This document shows positions 17,320-27,751 of a DNA stretch of 64,000 nucleotides, piece by piece (the stretch's first letter is position 1; every line of letters begins with the position of its first letter). Source of the stretch: Flavobacterium sp. GTDB taxonomy: Bacteria > Bacteroidota > Bacteroidia > Flavobacteriales > Flavobacteriaceae. Position numbers and translations under genes: made by a program. The DNA lies in assembly GCA_027484725.1 (NCBI GenBank), contig JAIXSK010000021.1:1-64000 (forward strand), written 5' to 3'. The notes under the pieces are model-generated. The model saw only the letters and a program-made list of their open reading frames with translations. It was not told where the DNA came from and searched no databases.

Positions 17320-18396
17320 ATGTTAGACAGACTCCAAATTATAAAACAGCGTTTTGACGAAATTTCAGACTTGATTATTCAGCCTGATGTCATTGCCGAT
17401 CAAAAGCGCTATGTGCAACTCAATAAAGAATATAAAGACCTCAAAGCCTTATCAGAAAAGCGCGATGAATACGTGAATTTGATGGGTAATATTGACGAGG
17501 CCAACGAAATTATTTCAGACGGTTCTGATGCTGAAATGGTTGAAATGGCCAAAATGCAACTCGAAGAAGCCAAAGATCGTTTGCCTTTGCTTGAAGAAGA
17601 AATCAAATTCATGCTCATCCCAAAAGATCCTGAAGATGCCAAAAACGTTATGGTCGAGGTACGTGCCGGAACTGGTGGGGACGAGGCCAGTATTTTTGCC
17701 GGAGATTTGTATCGGATGTATACCAAATACTGTGAAGCAAAAGGCTGGAGAACTTCTATAGTTGACCTCAATGAAGGAACCTCGGGCGGATTCAAAGAAA
17801 TCATTTTTGAAGTCACCGGTGAAGATGTTTACGGAACCCTCAAGTTTGAAGCCGGAGTGCACCGCGTACAGCGCGTTCCGCAAACCGAAACCCAAGGTCG
17901 TATCCACACTTCGGCAGCCACGGTTATGGTATTGCCAGAGGCCGAAGAATTTGACGTACAAGTGGATATGAACGACGTGCGCATTGACTTTTTCTGTTCT
18001 TCCGGGCCAGGCGGACAATCAGTGAACACCACTAAATCAGCGGTGCGATTAACGCACATTCCCACCGGGCTTGTGGCGCAATGTCAAGACGAGAAATCAC
18101 AGCATAAAAACAAAGACAAAGCCATGCAAGTATTGCGTTCGCGTTTATACGAAATGGAATTGGCCAAAAAACAAGAAGAAGATGCCAAAAAGCGTTCTTC
18201 ACAAGTAAGTTCGGGCGACCGTTCGGCCAAAATTCGCACCTATAATTATCCGCAAGGTCGCGTTACCGATCACCGCATCGGGCTCACTTTGTATGATTTA
18301 GACGGTGTCATGAATGGCGGAATTCAAAAGCTCATAGATGAGTTGCAACTCGTCAACAATACTGAGAAGCTCAAAGAAGCCAGCGAAGTAATTTAA
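17320..18396 (+). CDS. prfA: Peptide chain release factor 1
   Basis: A 358-residue class I release factor that ends translation at UAA and UAG. The catalytic GGQ is at 231-233 in [11 protein letters not shown]. The codon-recognition segment reads [14 protein letters not shown] (PxT-type at 187-189), as in RF1 and not the SPF of RF2. The N-terminal coiled domain (1-100) and the PCRF domain with RAGTGGDEA (115-123) are complete. The start at MLDRLQ was chosen from the promoter position and family length. A GU-rich hairpin terminator follows immediately. Confidence 0.96.
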   Translation: MLDRLQIIKQRFDEISDLIIQPDVIADQKRYVQLNKEYKDLKALSEKRDEYVNLMGNIDEANEIISDGSDAEMVEMAKMQLEEAKDRLPLLEEEIKFMLIPKDPEDAKNVMVEVRAGTGGDEASIFAGDLYRMYTKYCEAKGWRTSIVDLNEGTSGGFKEIIFEVTGEDVYGTLKFEAGVHRVQRVPQTETQGRIHTSAATVMVLPEAEEFDVQVDMNDVRIDFFCSSGPGGQSVNTTKSAVRLTHIPTGLVAQCQDEKSQHKNKDKAMQVLRSRLYEMELAKKQEEDAKKRSSQVSSGDRSAKIRTYNYPQGRVTDHRIGLTLYDLDGVMNGGIQKLIDELQLVNNTEKLKEASEVI

Positions 18397-18402
18397 AACA
18401 TC

Positions 18403-18432
18403 AGCCATGCCTTTTAGGTGTGGCTTTTTTTT
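18403..18432 (+). terminator. Terminator of prfA
   Basis: The stem agccatgcc (18403-18411) / ggtgtggct (18417-18425), with two G-U pairs, is followed by a run of eight Ts. Repeat copy B begins directly at the end of this T-run. Confidence 0.75.
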
Positions 18433-18500
18433 AGAAGCTAATCCGGCTGTTCGCTCATAGTCCTCGCTGCGCTGCGGGCTATCCGCTGCCATCCGGGCTA
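18433..18500 (+). repeat. Dispersed intergenic repeat, copy B
   Basis: A 68-bp element starting agaagctaatccggct and ending gccatccgggcta. The ends match copy A (32980-33047, also 68 bp) and the reverse complement of copy E (55945-56022). The centre is different and shares a 22-nt block with copy C. The rest of the gap to pyrF (18501-18659) shows nothing recognisable. Confidence 0.8.
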
Positions 18501-18659
18501 GGGGCGCCGTACAAATGAAACTTGGTTCTTCGCAGAAAAAACCATTGCCAGAAGTTGGATTTTTTTGACTGTAAAACAAAAGAGAAAAGATAATTTAAAT
18601 ATGAATCAACAAAGGCTAAACATTTTAAACTTTCTACACTTTTAAACCAACAACTACGC

Positions 18660-19484
18660 ATGACTACCCAACAACTCACACATCAAATTAGTCAAAAAAA
18701 ATCCTTTCTGTGCATTGGTCTTGATGTTGATTTAGACAAAATTCCGCCGCATTTATTGCTTACTGAAGATCCAATTTTTGAATTCAACAAAGCCATTATT
18801 CAGGCCACGCATGATTTGGCCGTGGCTTACAAACCCAACACGGCTTTTTATGAAGCTTATGGTTTAAAAGGCTGGCAATCGCTACAAAAAACCATTGACT
18901 ATCTCAACCAAAATCATCCGGATATTTTTACTATTGCTGATGCCAAACGTGGCGACATTGGCAATACTTCTACACGTTATGCTCAGGCATTTTTTCAAGA
19001 TATGCAGTTTGATTCGGTGACTGTGGCGCCTTATATGGGGCAAGATTCTGTAGAGCCGTTTTTGGCATTTGAAGACAAACACACCATTCTGTTGGCGCTC
19101 ACCTCAAACGCGGGCGCTTTTGATTTTCAGACTTTGACTACCCAAGGAAAACCTTTGTATCAACAGGTTTTAGAAACTTCCAAAACATGGCAAAATGCCC
19201 ACCGATTGATGTATGTGGTTGGCGCCACCAAGGCAGAATATTTTACTGAAATCAGAAAAATTATTCCCAATAGCTTTTTATTGGTTCCCGGAATCGGAGC
19301 CCAAGGCGGCAGTTTGGCAGAAGTCTGTCTACACGGATTAAACGCTCAAGTTGGCTTATTGATTAACTCATCTCGCGGCATTATTTACGCATCAAACCAA
19401 GCTGATTTTGCGCAAAAAGCCAGAGCTGAAGCACTTGTTATTCAGCAAGAAATGCAAAGTATTCTCAATCAATACAACTTGTAA
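18660..19484 (+). CDS. pyrF: Orotidine 5'-phosphate decarboxylase, type 2
   Basis: A 274-residue TIM-barrel enzyme that converts OMP to UMP, the last step of de novo pyrimidine synthesis. The catalytic signature [11 protein letters not shown] (Asp94, Lys96, Asp99) and the N-terminal [13 protein letters not shown] are diagnostic of the longer type 2 group. [10 protein letters not shown] near 215-224 is the phosphate-binding loop. The next gene begins two bases after the stop and is probably co-translated. Confidence 0.95.
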   Translation: MTTQQLTHQISQKKSFLCIGLDVDLDKIPPHLLLTEDPIFEFNKAIIQATHDLAVAYKPNTAFYEAYGLKGWQSLQKTIDYLNQNHPDIFTIADAKRGDIGNTSTRYAQAFFQDMQFDSVTVAPYMGQDSVEPFLAFEDKHTILLALTSNAGAFDFQTLTTQGKPLYQQVLETSKTWQNAHRLMYVVGATKAEYFTEIRKIIPNSFLLVPGIGAQGGSLAEVCLHGLNAQVGLLINSSRGIIYASNQADFAQKARAEALVIQQEMQSILNQYNL

Positions 19485-19486
19485 TT

Positions 19487-20287
19487 TTGAAAACGCTCAC
19501 AGATCAAATCGGGCAAGAGCATTGCTTTGAACAAACGCCCCAAAAAATAGTTTCATTGGTTCCGTCGCAAACCGAATTGTTGTATGATTTGGGTTTAGAA
19601 AATTCCATCGTGGGCATCACCAAATTTTGTGTGCATCCGTATCATTTTAAATCGACCAAAAAAATCATCGGCGGAACCAAAAAAGTGCATCTCGAGAAAA
19701 TTCGGTTGCTCAAACCAGATATTGTCATCGCCAACAAAGAAGAAAACACCCCTGAAATCGTCGAGCAACTCAAAACTATTTGTCCTGTTTGGGTGACTGA
19801 CATCAAAACCATTGAAGATAATTTCAGAATGATTTCTGATTTCGGACAATTGTTCAACTGCCGAACAGAGGCGCAAAAGTGGAGTGATAAAATTCAGTTT
19901 GCACTGACCGATTTTACAAAGTCTGTACAAGATGTACCTGTTCGCAAAGCAGCTTATTTTATTTGGAAAAATCCACACATGGTGGCCGGAAGCGATACTT
20001 ATATCAACAACTTACTATCGCTCAATAATTTTGAGAATATTTATGCTTCAAAACCCGGCAGATATCCTGAAGTTGAAATCAAAAAAATGCGGTTAGAAGG
20101 TGATCCTGAAGTAGTTTTTCTGTCGTCAGAACCGTATCCGTTTAAAGATGAAGACGCTTTTGAAATCGGTCGTTTTACCCATCATGCCAAAACCGTATTT
20201 GTAGATGGTGAAATGTTTTCTTGGTACGGAAGCCGATTGCTCAAAGCTCTGGCTTACTTTAAAAAACTTCACGAACGTTTGGCATAA
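19487..20287 (+). CDS. BtuF-like helical-backbone substrate-binding protein without signal peptide
   Basis: A 266-residue protein of the class III (helical backbone) periplasmic-binding family, as in BtuF and iron-siderophore binders: KIVSLVPSQTELLYDLGLENSIVGIT near 20-45, KVHLEKIRLLKPDIVIANKEEN near 64-86, and the C-terminal lobe with DPEVVFLSSEPYPFKD. Cobalamin is the closest guess for the ligand. Unusually, there is no signal peptide, and no ABC permease or ATPase gene is near. Translation probably starts at a TTG two bases after pyrF. Either the protein acts in the cytoplasm, or the true export route is not visible. Confidence 0.82.
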   Translation: MKTLTDQIGQEHCFEQTPQKIVSLVPSQTELLYDLGLENSIVGITKFCVHPYHFKSTKKIIGGTKKVHLEKIRLLKPDIVIANKEENTPEIVEQLKTICPVWVTDIKTIEDNFRMISDFGQLFNCRTEAQKWSDKIQFALTDFTKSVQDVPVRKAAYFIWKNPHMVAGSDTYINNLLSLNNFENIYASKPGRYPEVEIKKMRLEGDPEVVFLSSEPYPFKDEDAFEIGRFTHHAKTVFVDGEMFSWYGSRLLKALAYFKKLHERLA

Positions 20288-20293
20288 AAAAAA

Positions 20294-20320
20294 CCGCAGA
20301 TGGGCGTCTGCGGCTTCTTT
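20294..20320 (+). terminator. Terminator after the pyrF operon
   Basis: The stem ccgcaga (20294-20300) / tctgcgg (20307-20313) has a 6-base loop and a weak, interrupted T-tract (cttcttt). Confidence 0.6.
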
Positions 20321-20436
20321 ACTAAACTAACTCTAAACCAAATAATAAAAACCTTTATTACATTACAAAGGTGCGGGCTTTTTGCCAATCTTCTAGTTAA
20401 ACCGCTGTTATATATTTGTTGAAATTCTGTTAAGAT

Positions 20437-21159
20437 TTATTTGCGGTCCTGAAGCGCGAAAACCTTTTTGAGCAAATCGCTGCTGCGCGCTTGCAAATTG
20501 GTTCGGATGTCTTTTTCTTCTAGGGCAATCATTTTAAAAACGCCTTCGAGTGCGCGTTGGGTGACATAATCAGTTAAATCGGGATTGACTTTGCTTGTGT
20601 CCGGAAGGTTGTTGTATTTTTTGATGATGTTGGTCCAGATTTTATCAGCACCCACTTTGCCGATAGATTGCTGAATGATCGGGCTAAACTTTGCGTACAA
20701 ATCAGTCGTAGTGGTTCCTTTTAAATAATCAGTTGCCGCTGATGGGTTGCCCATCAAAATTGATTTGGCATCGTTAAAACTCATGTTTTTAACCGCAGCG
20801 ACAAATATAGGAGTCGCTTCTTTTACAGCATCTTCTGCGGCGCGATTGAGTGATTTAATACCGTCATCCGCGAGTTTTTTGAGCCCGATTTTACGCAGCG
20901 TTTTATCGACTTTTTGCATTTCATCCGGTAGTGTAATCTTTACCAACGGATTTTTGTAGAAACCATCAGTTGCGGTAAGTTTGCTCACTTGTTTGCTGAT
21001 GCCGTTGTTGAGCGCTTCTTTGAGACCGCCCGCAATGTCAACACTTGAATTTTGTGTCGATAATTTGCCCAATTGATCTTTGACTTGGTTGAGCACATCT
21101 TGCCATTGTGCTTGTGCTGAAAGGGGTAATAAGAATAGTAAAAGTATCAGTTTTTTCAT
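20437..21159 (-). CDS. DUF4197 family exported protein
   Basis: A 240-residue protein with a signal peptide (MKKLILLLFLLPLSAQA). The mature helical region matches DUF4197: GLKEALNNGISKQV near 45-58, ITLPDEMQKVDKTLRKIGL near 75-93, and repeated helices to the C-terminus with VTQRALEGVFKMIALEE. The family is periplasmic and of unknown function. It is a single gene, convergent with the pyrF unit and divergent from icmF. Confidence 0.88.
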   Translation of the reverse strand: MKKLILLLFLLPLSAQAQWQDVLNQVKDQLGKLSTQNSSVDIAGGLKEALNNGISKQVSKLTATDGFYKNPLVKITLPDEMQKVDKTLRKIGLKKLADDGIKSLNRAAEDAVKEATPIFVAAVKNMSFNDAKSILMGNPSAATDYLKGTTTTDLYAKFSPIIQQSIGKVGADKIWTNIIKKYNNLPDTSKVNPDLTDYVTQRALEGVFKMIALEEKDIRTNLQARSSDLLKKVFALQDRK

Positions 21160-21345
21160 GTTGCGTGTTTAAATCAATTTAAAGGCTAACGAAAGATGTG
21201 CAAGATTAGTGTTTTTTGTCTTTTTAATCAGCAATAAATATGGCAATCAACTCATTTTACATTGTTTTTATCTTTTTAAAATCTCGGCCCGAAAATTTTT
21301 GAAAATTCTGTAAATTGCACGCTTTAAAAACAGAATCTGTTAACA

Positions 21346-24300
21346 ATGGAACAAGCCCAACCGTATATTCCCGTAAATAAAGTAAGAATCGTCACAGCTG
21401 CTTCGCTTTTTGATGGTCACGATGCTGCCATCAACATCATGCGCCGTATTATTCAAGCCACCGGTGTCGAAGTCATTCACCTGGGTCACGACCGCAGCGT
21501 TGAAGAAGTGGTCAATACAGCTATTCAAGAAGATGCCAATGCGATTGCGATGACATCCTACCAAGGCGGGCACAACGAGTATTTTAAATATATGTATGAT
21601 TTGCTTCAAGAAAAAGGAGCGGGTCACATTAAAATCTTCGGCGGCGGCGGCGGGGTAATTCTTCCTTCAGAAATTGAAGAATTGCAATCCTACGGAATCG
21701 AACGCATCTATTCACCCGATGACGGGCGCGCTATGGGTTTACAAGGTATGATCAATGATTTGGTGCAACGAGCTGATTTTCCGGTGGGCGACCATCTCAA
21801 TGGCGAAATCAATGAATTGCCGAGTAAAAATCCGAAAGCCATTGCGCGGATTATATCATCGGCTGAGAATTTTCCGGAAGCGGCCAAACCAACCCTAGAT
21901 TCTATTCACACCAAAAATATCGATTGTAAAACGCCAGTGCTTGGAATTACAGGTACGGGTGGCGCCGGAAAATCATCCTTGGTAGATGAGCTCGTGCGCA
22001 GATTTTTGATAGATTTCCCGGAGAAAACCATCGGGCTGATTTCGGTGGATCCATCCAAAAGAAAAACCGGCGGTGCCTTGCTGGGCGACAGAATCCGCAT
22101 GAATGCCATCAACAATCCGCGGGTGTATATGCGTTCGTTGGCTACGCGTCAATCAAATTTGGCTTTGTCAAAATATGTGGCTGAAGCCATTCAGGTGCTC
22201 AAAGCCGCTAACTATGATTTGATTATTTTAGAAACTTCGGGTATTGGTCAGTCTGATACCGAAATTTTAGATCATTCCGATGTTTCGCTTTATGTGATGA
22301 CGCCAGAATTTGGTGCCGCTACTCAGTTGGAAAAAATTGACATGCTCGATTTTGCCGATTTGGTGGCCATCAACAAATTTGACAAACGCGGTGCACTCGA
22401 TGCCATTCGCGATGTGAAAAAACAATACCAACGCAACCATAATTTGTGGGATCAAAACCCCGATGATATGCCAGTGATTGGCACGATTGCCTCGCAGTTC
22501 AACGATCCGGGCATGAATACGCTCTACAAAAAAATCATGGATCAAGTGGTAGAGCGTACAGGTGCTGATTTAAAATCAACCTTTGAAATTACCCGCGAGA
22601 TGAGCGAGAAAATCTTTGTGATTCCGCCGCACCGCACGCGCTATTTGTCTGAAATTGCCGAGAACAACCGTGCTTATGACGCCAAGGCAAAATCTCAGGT
22701 GGATGTGGCTCAGAAATTATACGGAGTTTATAAAACTCTTGAAACGGTCAATAAACAAACCATCGCGATTGATAAGTCCGGAATTGACGCAAGTTCGCTC
22801 AACAGAACCGAAGACAACAAGGTGTTTCTAGAATTGCTCTTGCAACAATTTGATAAGATCAGAATGGATTTAGATCCGTACAACTGGGAAGTTATTTTGA
22901 ACTGGAATGCCAAAGTTTTGATGTATAAAAATCCGGTGTACAGTTTTAAAGTCCGCGACAAAGAAATCAAGATCCAAACCCATACCGAGAGTTTATCGCA
23001 TTCGCAAATTCCGAAAGTAGCTTTGCCGAAATATCAAGCTTGGGGCGACATTTTACAATGGGTTTTGCAAGAAAACGTGCCGGGCGAGTTTCCTTTTACT
23101 TCCGGTTTGTATCCGTTTAAGCGCGAAGGCGAAGATCCGACGCGTATGTTTGCCGGTGAAGGCGGGCCGGAAAGAACCAATCGTCGTTTTCATTATGTTT
23201 CATTAGGCATGCCGGCCAAGCGTCTGTCTACCGCTTTTGATTCGGTAACGCTCTACGGAAACGACCCTGATTTGCGTCCGGATATCTACGGAAAAATCGG
23301 AAATGCCGGGGTTTCAATTTGTTGTTTAGACGATGCTAAAAAGTTGTATTCCGGTTTTGATTTGAGCCATCCGATGACTTCGGTTTCTATGACCATCAAC
23401 GGTCCGGCGCCGATGTTGCTCGGTTTCTTTATGAATGCGGCTATTGATCAGAACTGCGAAAAATACATTATTGAAAACAATCTTCAGGTTGAAATTGAAG
23501 AGAAAATCAATGAAATCTATAAACGCAAAGGAATTCCTCGTCCGAAATACCAAGGCGAATTACCACAAGGAAACAATGGTTTGGGCTTGATGCTTTTGGG
23601 GGTAACCGGCGATCAGGTTTTGCCGGCCGATGTTTATAACGAAATCAAAGCCAAAACACTTTCGCAAGTGCGCGGAACAGTTCAGGCCGATATTTTAAAA
23701 GAAGATCAGGCGCAAAACACCTGTATTTTTTCGACTGAATTTGCCTTGAGATTGATGGGCGATGTTCAAGAATACTTCATTCAGAAAAACGTCCGTAATT
23801 TTTACTCGGTTTCTATTTCGGGTTATCATATTGCCGAGGCCGGAGCCAATCCGATCACGCAATTGGCGTTTACCTTGGCCAACGGTTTTACTTATGTTGA
23901 GTATTACTTGAGTCGCGGTATGAACATCAATGATTTTGGACCGAATTTGTCGTTCTTTTTCTCTAACGGAATTGACCCTGAATATGCCGTGATTGGTCGT
24001 GTAGCTCGTAAAATATGGGCCAAAGCGCTCAAGAATAAATACGGCGCCAATGAAAGAGCACAAATGCTCAAATACCACATTCAGACTTCGGGGCGTTCGC
24101 TGCATGCGCAAGAAATTGACTTCAATGACATCAGAACGACGCTTCAAGCTTTGTATGCTATTTATGACAACTGTAACTCATTGCATACCAATGCTTATGA
24201 TGAGGCGATTACCACGCCAACCGAAGAATCAGTGCGTCGGGCGATGGCTATTCAGCTCATTATTAATAAAGAGTTAGGTTTGGCCAAAAATGAAAACCCA

Positions 24301-24771
24301 ATTCAAGGATCGTTTATCATTGAAGAATTGACTGATTTGGTTGAAGAAGCAGTCTTAGCCGAGTTTGATCGAATTACCGAAAGAGGCGGAGTACTTGGCG
24401 CCATGGAAACCATGTATCAGCGTTCAAAAATTCAAGAAGAGAGTTTGTATTATGAAATGCTCAAGCATACCGGTGAATTCCCGATTATTGGGGTGAATAC
24501 ATTTTTGAGTTCAAAAGGTTCCCCAACGGTCATTCCGGCGGAAGTAATTCGCGCAACTGAAGAAGAGAAGCAATATCAGATTACGATGCTTGAAGCATTG
24601 CATCAATTTCAAGCAGAAAAAGTCACAGAACAATTGGCTAAAATTCAAGATTCAGCCATCAACAACCGAAATATTTTTGAGTGTATTATGGAAGCTGCTA
24701 AAGTTTGTTCCCTCGGACAAATCACCAAAGCTTTGTTTGAAGTAGGCGGTCAGTACAGAAGAAATATGTAA
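21346..24771 (+). CDS. icmF: Fused isobutyryl-CoA mutase (IcmF)
   Basis: A 1141-residue fusion enzyme. Residues about 12-145 are the B12-binding domain, with DGHDAA (His25 as the probable lower cobalt ligand), TSYQGG (70-75) and FGGGGG (98-103). Residues about 195-410 are a MeaB-like G-protein chaperone with P-loop GTGGAGKS (203-210) and NKFD (343-346). Residues about 570-1141 are the acyl-CoA mutase barrel with [19 protein letters not shown]. This order is that of IcmF, which interconverts isobutyryl-CoA and n-butyryl-CoA and in some members other branched acyl-CoAs. The P-loop and cobalt-ligand motifs are present. It is a single gene with a hairpin terminator, and adenosylcobalamin is required. 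Confidence 0.93.
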   Translation: MEQAQPYIPVNKVRIVTAASLFDGHDAAINIMRRIIQATGVEVIHLGHDRSVEEVVNTAIQEDANAIAMTSYQGGHNEYFKYMYDLLQEKGAGHIKIFGGGGGVILPSEIEELQSYGIERIYSPDDGRAMGLQGMINDLVQRADFPVGDHLNGEINELPSKNPKAIARIISSAENFPEAAKPTLDSIHTKNIDCKTPVLGITGTGGAGKSSLVDELVRRFLIDFPEKTIGLISVDPSKRKTGGALLGDRIRMNAINNPRVYMRSLATRQSNLALSKYVAEAIQVLKAANYDLIILETSGIGQSDTEILDHSDVSLYVMTPEFGAATQLEKIDMLDFADLVAINKFDKRGALDAIRDVKKQYQRNHNLWDQNPDDMPVIGTIASQFNDPGMNTLYKKIMDQVVERTGADLKSTFEITREMSEKIFVIPPHRTRYLSEIAENNRAYDAKAKSQVDVAQKLYGVYKTLETVNKQTIAIDKSGIDASSLNRTEDNKVFLELLLQQFDKIRMDLDPYNWEVILNWNAKVLMYKNPVYSFKVRDKEIKIQTHTESLSHSQIPKVALPKYQAWGDILQWVLQENVPGEFPFTSGLYPFKREGEDPTRMFAGEGGPERTNRRFHYVSLGMPAKRLSTAFDSVTLYGNDPDLRPDIYGKIGNAGVSICCLDDAKKLYSGFDLSHPMTSVSMTINGPAPMLLGFFMNAAIDQNCEKYIIENNLQVEIEEKINEIYKRKGIPRPKYQGELPQGNNGLGLMLLGVTGDQVLPADVYNEIKAKTLSQVRGTVQADILKEDQAQNTCIFSTEFALRLMGDVQEYFIQKNVRNFYSVSISGYHIAEAGANPITQLAFTLANGFTYVEYYLSRGMNINDFGPNLSFFFSNGIDPEYAVIGRVARKIWAKALKNKYGANERAQMLKYHIQTSGRSLHAQEIDFNDIRTTLQALYAIYDNCNSLHTNAYDEAITTPTEESVRRAMAIQLIINKELGLAKNENPIQGSFIIEELTDLVEEAVLAEFDRITERGGVLGAMETMYQRSKIQEESLYYEMLKHTGEFPIIGVNTFLSSKGSPTVIPAEVIRATEEEKQYQITMLEALHQFQAEKVTEQLAKIQDSAINNRNIFECIMEAAKVCSLGQITKALFEVGGQYRRNM

Positions 24772-24798
24772 TTACTGCAAACAACAAAATTTTAAAAA

Positions 24799-24829
24799 AG
24801 CCGATAGCTAATTCAGTTATCGGCTTTTT
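24799..24829. terminator. Bidirectional terminator after icmF
   Basis: The stem agccgata (24799-24806) / tatcggct (24818-24825) is flanked by an A-run and a T-run. It lies between icmF and the convergent membrane-protein gene. Confidence 0.85.
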
Positions 24830-25544
24830 AATTGTTGTAAAATGGTCTTGACCAAATGGCATTGTTGAAATTTTTGCCCATCATAAAAAACGCGTACATC
24901 AGCACGGCAATGACTGATTTGAAGGCAAACAAAAAGATGATGGTGCGCGCCATTGGAATTGATTTGCTCAAATTATTTTCAGGTGTGAGCCAAGTTATAA
25001 TCAAGCTCAATATCAAACAAAACCATGTAAAATTCATGAGATTCTCAAAGGGTTTCACCAACCATTTTCTGAGCGGATTGATTTCATTACCCCATTGATG
25101 AATTAAGTAATAATAGTCATTCCCGATGGGTGCAAATAACAGCGGATCATCAGCGTTTTTTAGCTCAAAAGCTTTGCTTGGCGCCATGATTTTAAAGCCT
25201 TCTAATTTGGTCTCATGCAGTTTTTCTAGAGCGTTGATTTTAGAAATGGCTTCTTCAGGCATTCCGTCTTTGAACTGACTGCTGTCTAAAAACCGAAGGC
25301 GATAGTTAATGCAAACCGAGCGAATTTGCGTAAGGTGGTATATCTTGTCAGTTTGTAGTAAATCAGGGTTAAAATCATTTGAATCTGTTGAACTTTTTGC
25401 GTGAAGCGTTTCTTTAATGGCATCACGAGCATGTTCATTTTGGTTTAAAATTCTGGAAACTTCTTCTAAAATAGCAGCTTCTGTTTTAAAATGATTGCGT
25501 TTTTGGAGCAATTCGTTTTCGATGATTCCTTTATTTGCAAGCAT
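24828..25544 (-). CDS. Hypothetical protein with two C-terminal membrane helices
   Basis: A 238-residue protein of unrecognised family. Residues 1-160 are soluble and rich in charged helix-forming stretches (ILEEVSRILNQNEHARDAIKE near 22-42). Two membrane helices follow at about 168-188 and 200-222, leaving a short tail. No signal peptide or catalytic motif was noticed. It is a single gene, convergent with icmF and sharing the terminator. Upstream of it (25545-25698) is AT-rich DNA without recognisable features. Confidence 0.7.
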   Translation of the reverse strand: MLANKGIIENELLQKRNHFKTEAAILEEVSRILNQNEHARDAIKETLHAKSSTDSNDFNPDLLQTDKIYHLTQIRSVCINYRLRFLDSSQFKDGMPEEAISKINALEKLHETKLEGFKIMAPSKAFELKNADDPLLFAPIGNDYYYLIHQWGNEINPLRKWLVKPFENLMNFTWFCLILSLIITWLTPENNLSKSIPMARTIIFLFAFKSVIAVLMYAFFMMGKNFNNAIWSRPFYNN

Positions 25545-25698
25545 GATGAATAGTTTTTTTATGAATCCATGTGTTTAACTAAACTGTCGTTAAGTTAAAA
25601 AAGGATAGTTTTAAAAAAAAATAATTCAGCTCAAAATAAGCCGTTGAACCAACGTTAAAGTCAATGAAACAGTTATTTAAAAAAAAATCGGGGTTAAT

Positions 25699-25911
25699 TT
25701 ATCGGATTTTTTGACTGAGTTGTTTGAGAAGGATTTGATATTTACTGATTTCAACAATATCGGAATCTGTATCTGAAAAGTCCAGTAGAGAATCTATAAG
25801 TTCTTCTGCTTCGGCTATTTTTAAAAATGCATCGTTGTTATTTTGATGTGCAATTGCATCGATCAATTCTTGAATTTTGTTATGTAAAGCGGTGAATTTA
25901 GGTTGATGCAC
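25699..25911 (-). CDS. Small hypothetical protein
   Basis: A 70-residue acidic helical protein with no signal peptide or named domain; AEAEELIDSLLDFSDTDSD lies in the middle. It is supported only by a clean open frame, protein-like composition and the absence of a better frame in the gap. It could equally be a chance frame. The neighbours are a membrane protein upstream on the same strand and a divergent lipoprotein gene. Confidence 0.45.
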   Translation of the reverse strand: MHQPKFTALHNKIQELIDAIAHQNNNDAFLKIAEAEELIDSLLDFSDTDSDIVEISKYQILLKQLSQKIR

Positions 25912-26021
25912 GACAGAAGAAAATTTGTTAATGATTTGTCAAAATTAAACATTTAGGTCTGTAATTGTTTTTTTGGTTTGGTTTTTGAAAAATGCCGCGC
26001 GTAACCATAAAAACCAAAGTC

Positions 26022-26549
26022 ATGAAAAAAATAGTTTTACTCTTAGCAAGTGTTTGTTCTTTGATATTGAATAGTTGTGAAGGTCCGGAAGGCCCGCAAG
26101 GTCCGCAAGGCAATGATGGATATTCAGCCGAAAGTGAAGTTTTTGAGCTTAGAAATGTAAACTTCTCACTGGATGTTAATAACGAATACACCATTTATCG
26201 TGAATTGAATCCGCAAATATTGCTTTCTGATAACATTATTATATACAGGTTGTCAGGAACCATTAATTCACAAACGCCTATTTGGCAACCAATTCCAAGA
26301 ACACTTTATTTAAATCAAGGTGAATTGGATTACGATTATGATTTCAGCAGAGTTGATTTTACGATTTATGCCGGAGGAAATTATAATATTGCTACGACAC
26401 CCAATTACTTGAACAATCAAACTTTTAGAATTGTGATTATTCCGGGTTATTTAAGTAATAAGAGTTCAGTAGATCTGTACGATATGGATTATCAAACCTT
26501 AATCAAGACATATAAAATTGACGACCAAAAAGTAAAAGTTTTACCCTAA
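26022..26549 (+). CDS. Lipoprotein with short collagen-like tract
   Basis: A 175-residue lipoprotein. The start MKKIVLLLASVC was chosen because it gives a clean signal peptide; an in-frame ATG 30 bases upstream would spoil it. The lipobox ends LNSC, and the lipidated cysteine is followed directly by EGPEGPQGPQGNDG, about four collagen-type Gly-X-Y triplets. The rest is beta-rich with no catalytic motif. Proteins of this layout recur in Bacteroidota with unknown function. A hairpin terminator follows. Confidence 0.78.
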   Translation: MKKIVLLLASVCSLILNSCEGPEGPQGPQGNDGYSAESEVFELRNVNFSLDVNNEYTIYRELNPQILLSDNIIIYRLSGTINSQTPIWQPIPRTLYLNQGELDYDYDFSRVDFTIYAGGNYNIATTPNYLNNQTFRIVIIPGYLSNKSSVDLYDMDYQTLIKTYKIDDQKVKVLP

Positions 26550-26569
26550 TTAACTTTTGCTAATGCCAG

Positions 26570-26592
26570 CCGCCTTTACGGGCGGTTTTTTT
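26570..26592. terminator. Terminator after the collagen-like lipoprotein gene
   Basis: The stem ccgcc (26570-26574) / ggcgg (26581-26585) with a 6-base loop is followed by seven Ts, just at the end of the convergent terC gene. Confidence 0.7.
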
Positions 26593-27541
26593 ATGCCTTA
26601 TTTTCAGGGTTGCTTTTGAGCGAAACCCAAATGCCAATAAGCAAAGCAACCGCAATAAAGCTCAATGAAGCCCACTCGGGAATTTCAATAAAATCATGTA
26701 ACAGCATTTTTAAACCTACAAAGCTCAAAATAGCAATGAGGCTATATTCAAGATGCGCAAATTTTTCAAGCATATGCGCCAAGAAAAAATACATTGATCG
26801 CAAACCCAGAATAGCAAAGATATTTGAGCTAAAAACCAAAAACGGGTCAGAGGTGATGGCCAAGATAGCTGGTACACTGTCTAAGGCAAACAAAACATCC
26901 ATTACTTCAATGATGATGAGCGCTACCAATAAAGGTGTAGCGTAGATTTTATTTTCTTTTTTTATGAGAAAATGTTCATGGTCAGTTCTGCTTGAAATGG
27001 GCATCACTTTTCCTAATAATTTGTATACCCATGATTCTTTGGGTTCAAATGTATCTTCGTTTTGTGTAGAAAAAAGCATTTTTCCGGCTGTGAATAATAA
27101 GAATCCTCCAAATAAATAAGTGGTCCAGCTAAATTGGCGAATCAGAATAACTCCGAAAAAAATCATCAAACCTCTAAAGACAATGGCGCCCAATATGCCC
27201 CAAAACAAAATTCTGTGTTGGTATTTCTGTGCAATTTTAAAAGAACTAAAGATGACTGCCATGACAAAAATGTTGTCAATACTCAACGACAATTCAATTA
27301 AGTATCCCGAGATAAACTTCATCCAAGCACCTGTAGGCGAAAGATGGTCAGGGTTGTCAATATATTGGTGTTGGTATAATAAATAGACAACACCTGAAAA
27401 AACAAACGAAAGCGATACCCAAACCGTAGTCCATTTTGCAGCTTCTTTTGCGCTGATAATGTGCGGAGTTTTGTTGAATACGCCTAAATCGAGCGCAAGA
27501 ATGGCCATAACGCCCAGTAAAAATAGAATCCAGACAGTCAT
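26591..27541 (-). CDS. TerC family integral membrane protein
   Basis: A 316-residue membrane protein with about nine hydrophobic helices. It matches TerC/Alx: LDLGVFNKTPHIISAKEAAKWTTVWVSLS near the start, SLSIDNIFVMAVIFSSF (the conserved acidic pair in helix 3), and DVLFALDSVPAILAITSDPFLVFSSNIFAILGLRSMYF in the second half. TerC proteins are linked to tellurite resistance, and Alx/MntX-like members to manganese export; the metal here cannot be told. The start MTVWILFL was chosen because a promoter occupies the region of the longer frame. Confidence 0.92.
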   Translation of the reverse strand: MTVWILFLLGVMAILALDLGVFNKTPHIISAKEAAKWTTVWVSLSFVFSGVVYLLYQHQYIDNPDHLSPTGAWMKFISGYLIELSLSIDNIFVMAVIFSSFKIAQKYQHRILFWGILGAIVFRGLMIFFGVILIRQFSWTTYLFGGFLLFTAGKMLFSTQNEDTFEPKESWVYKLLGKVMPISSRTDHEHFLIKKENKIYATPLLVALIIIEVMDVLFALDSVPAILAITSDPFLVFSSNIFAILGLRSMYFFLAHMLEKFAHLEYSLIAILSFVGLKMLLHDFIEIPEWASLSFIAVALLIGIWVSLKSNPENKA

Positions 27542-27564
27542 TTTAGAGTTTGTTGGGTTGTTGG

Positions 27565-27595
27565 CAAATATAAATGATGTGTATTTCATCGGCAA
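27565..27595 (-). promoter_or_regulatory. Promoter of terC
   Basis: On the minus strand, TATATTTG at 27565-27572 with TTG at 27593-27595 and a 20-base spacer gives a full consensus match, ending 23 bases before the chosen ATG. Confidence 0.6.
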
Positions 27596-27702
27596 CTTTT
27601 GCAGGTATATGTTTTTGGTCTGTAAAAACCAACATTTTATCTAATTTTTAAAAATACCCTATAAAAAATAGGGGTATAAATTATTTCGGATAACTTTTTT
27701 TA

Positions 27703-27710
27703 TAAATTTG
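27703..27710 (+). promoter_or_regulatory. Candidate -7 box of the glutamine synthetase gene
   Basis: TAAATTTG matches TAnnTTTG and ends 41 bases before the start at 27752. No clear TTG is present at the right distance upstream. Confidence 0.4.
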
Positions 27711-27751
27711 CATCACAAACAACAGGGTTTAACCTTTTTAAAACAAATTTT

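Noticed and set aside
19485-19490. Cobalamin riboswitch before the BtuF-like gene
   Set aside because: The gene starts two bases after pyrF, leaving no room for a riboswitch.
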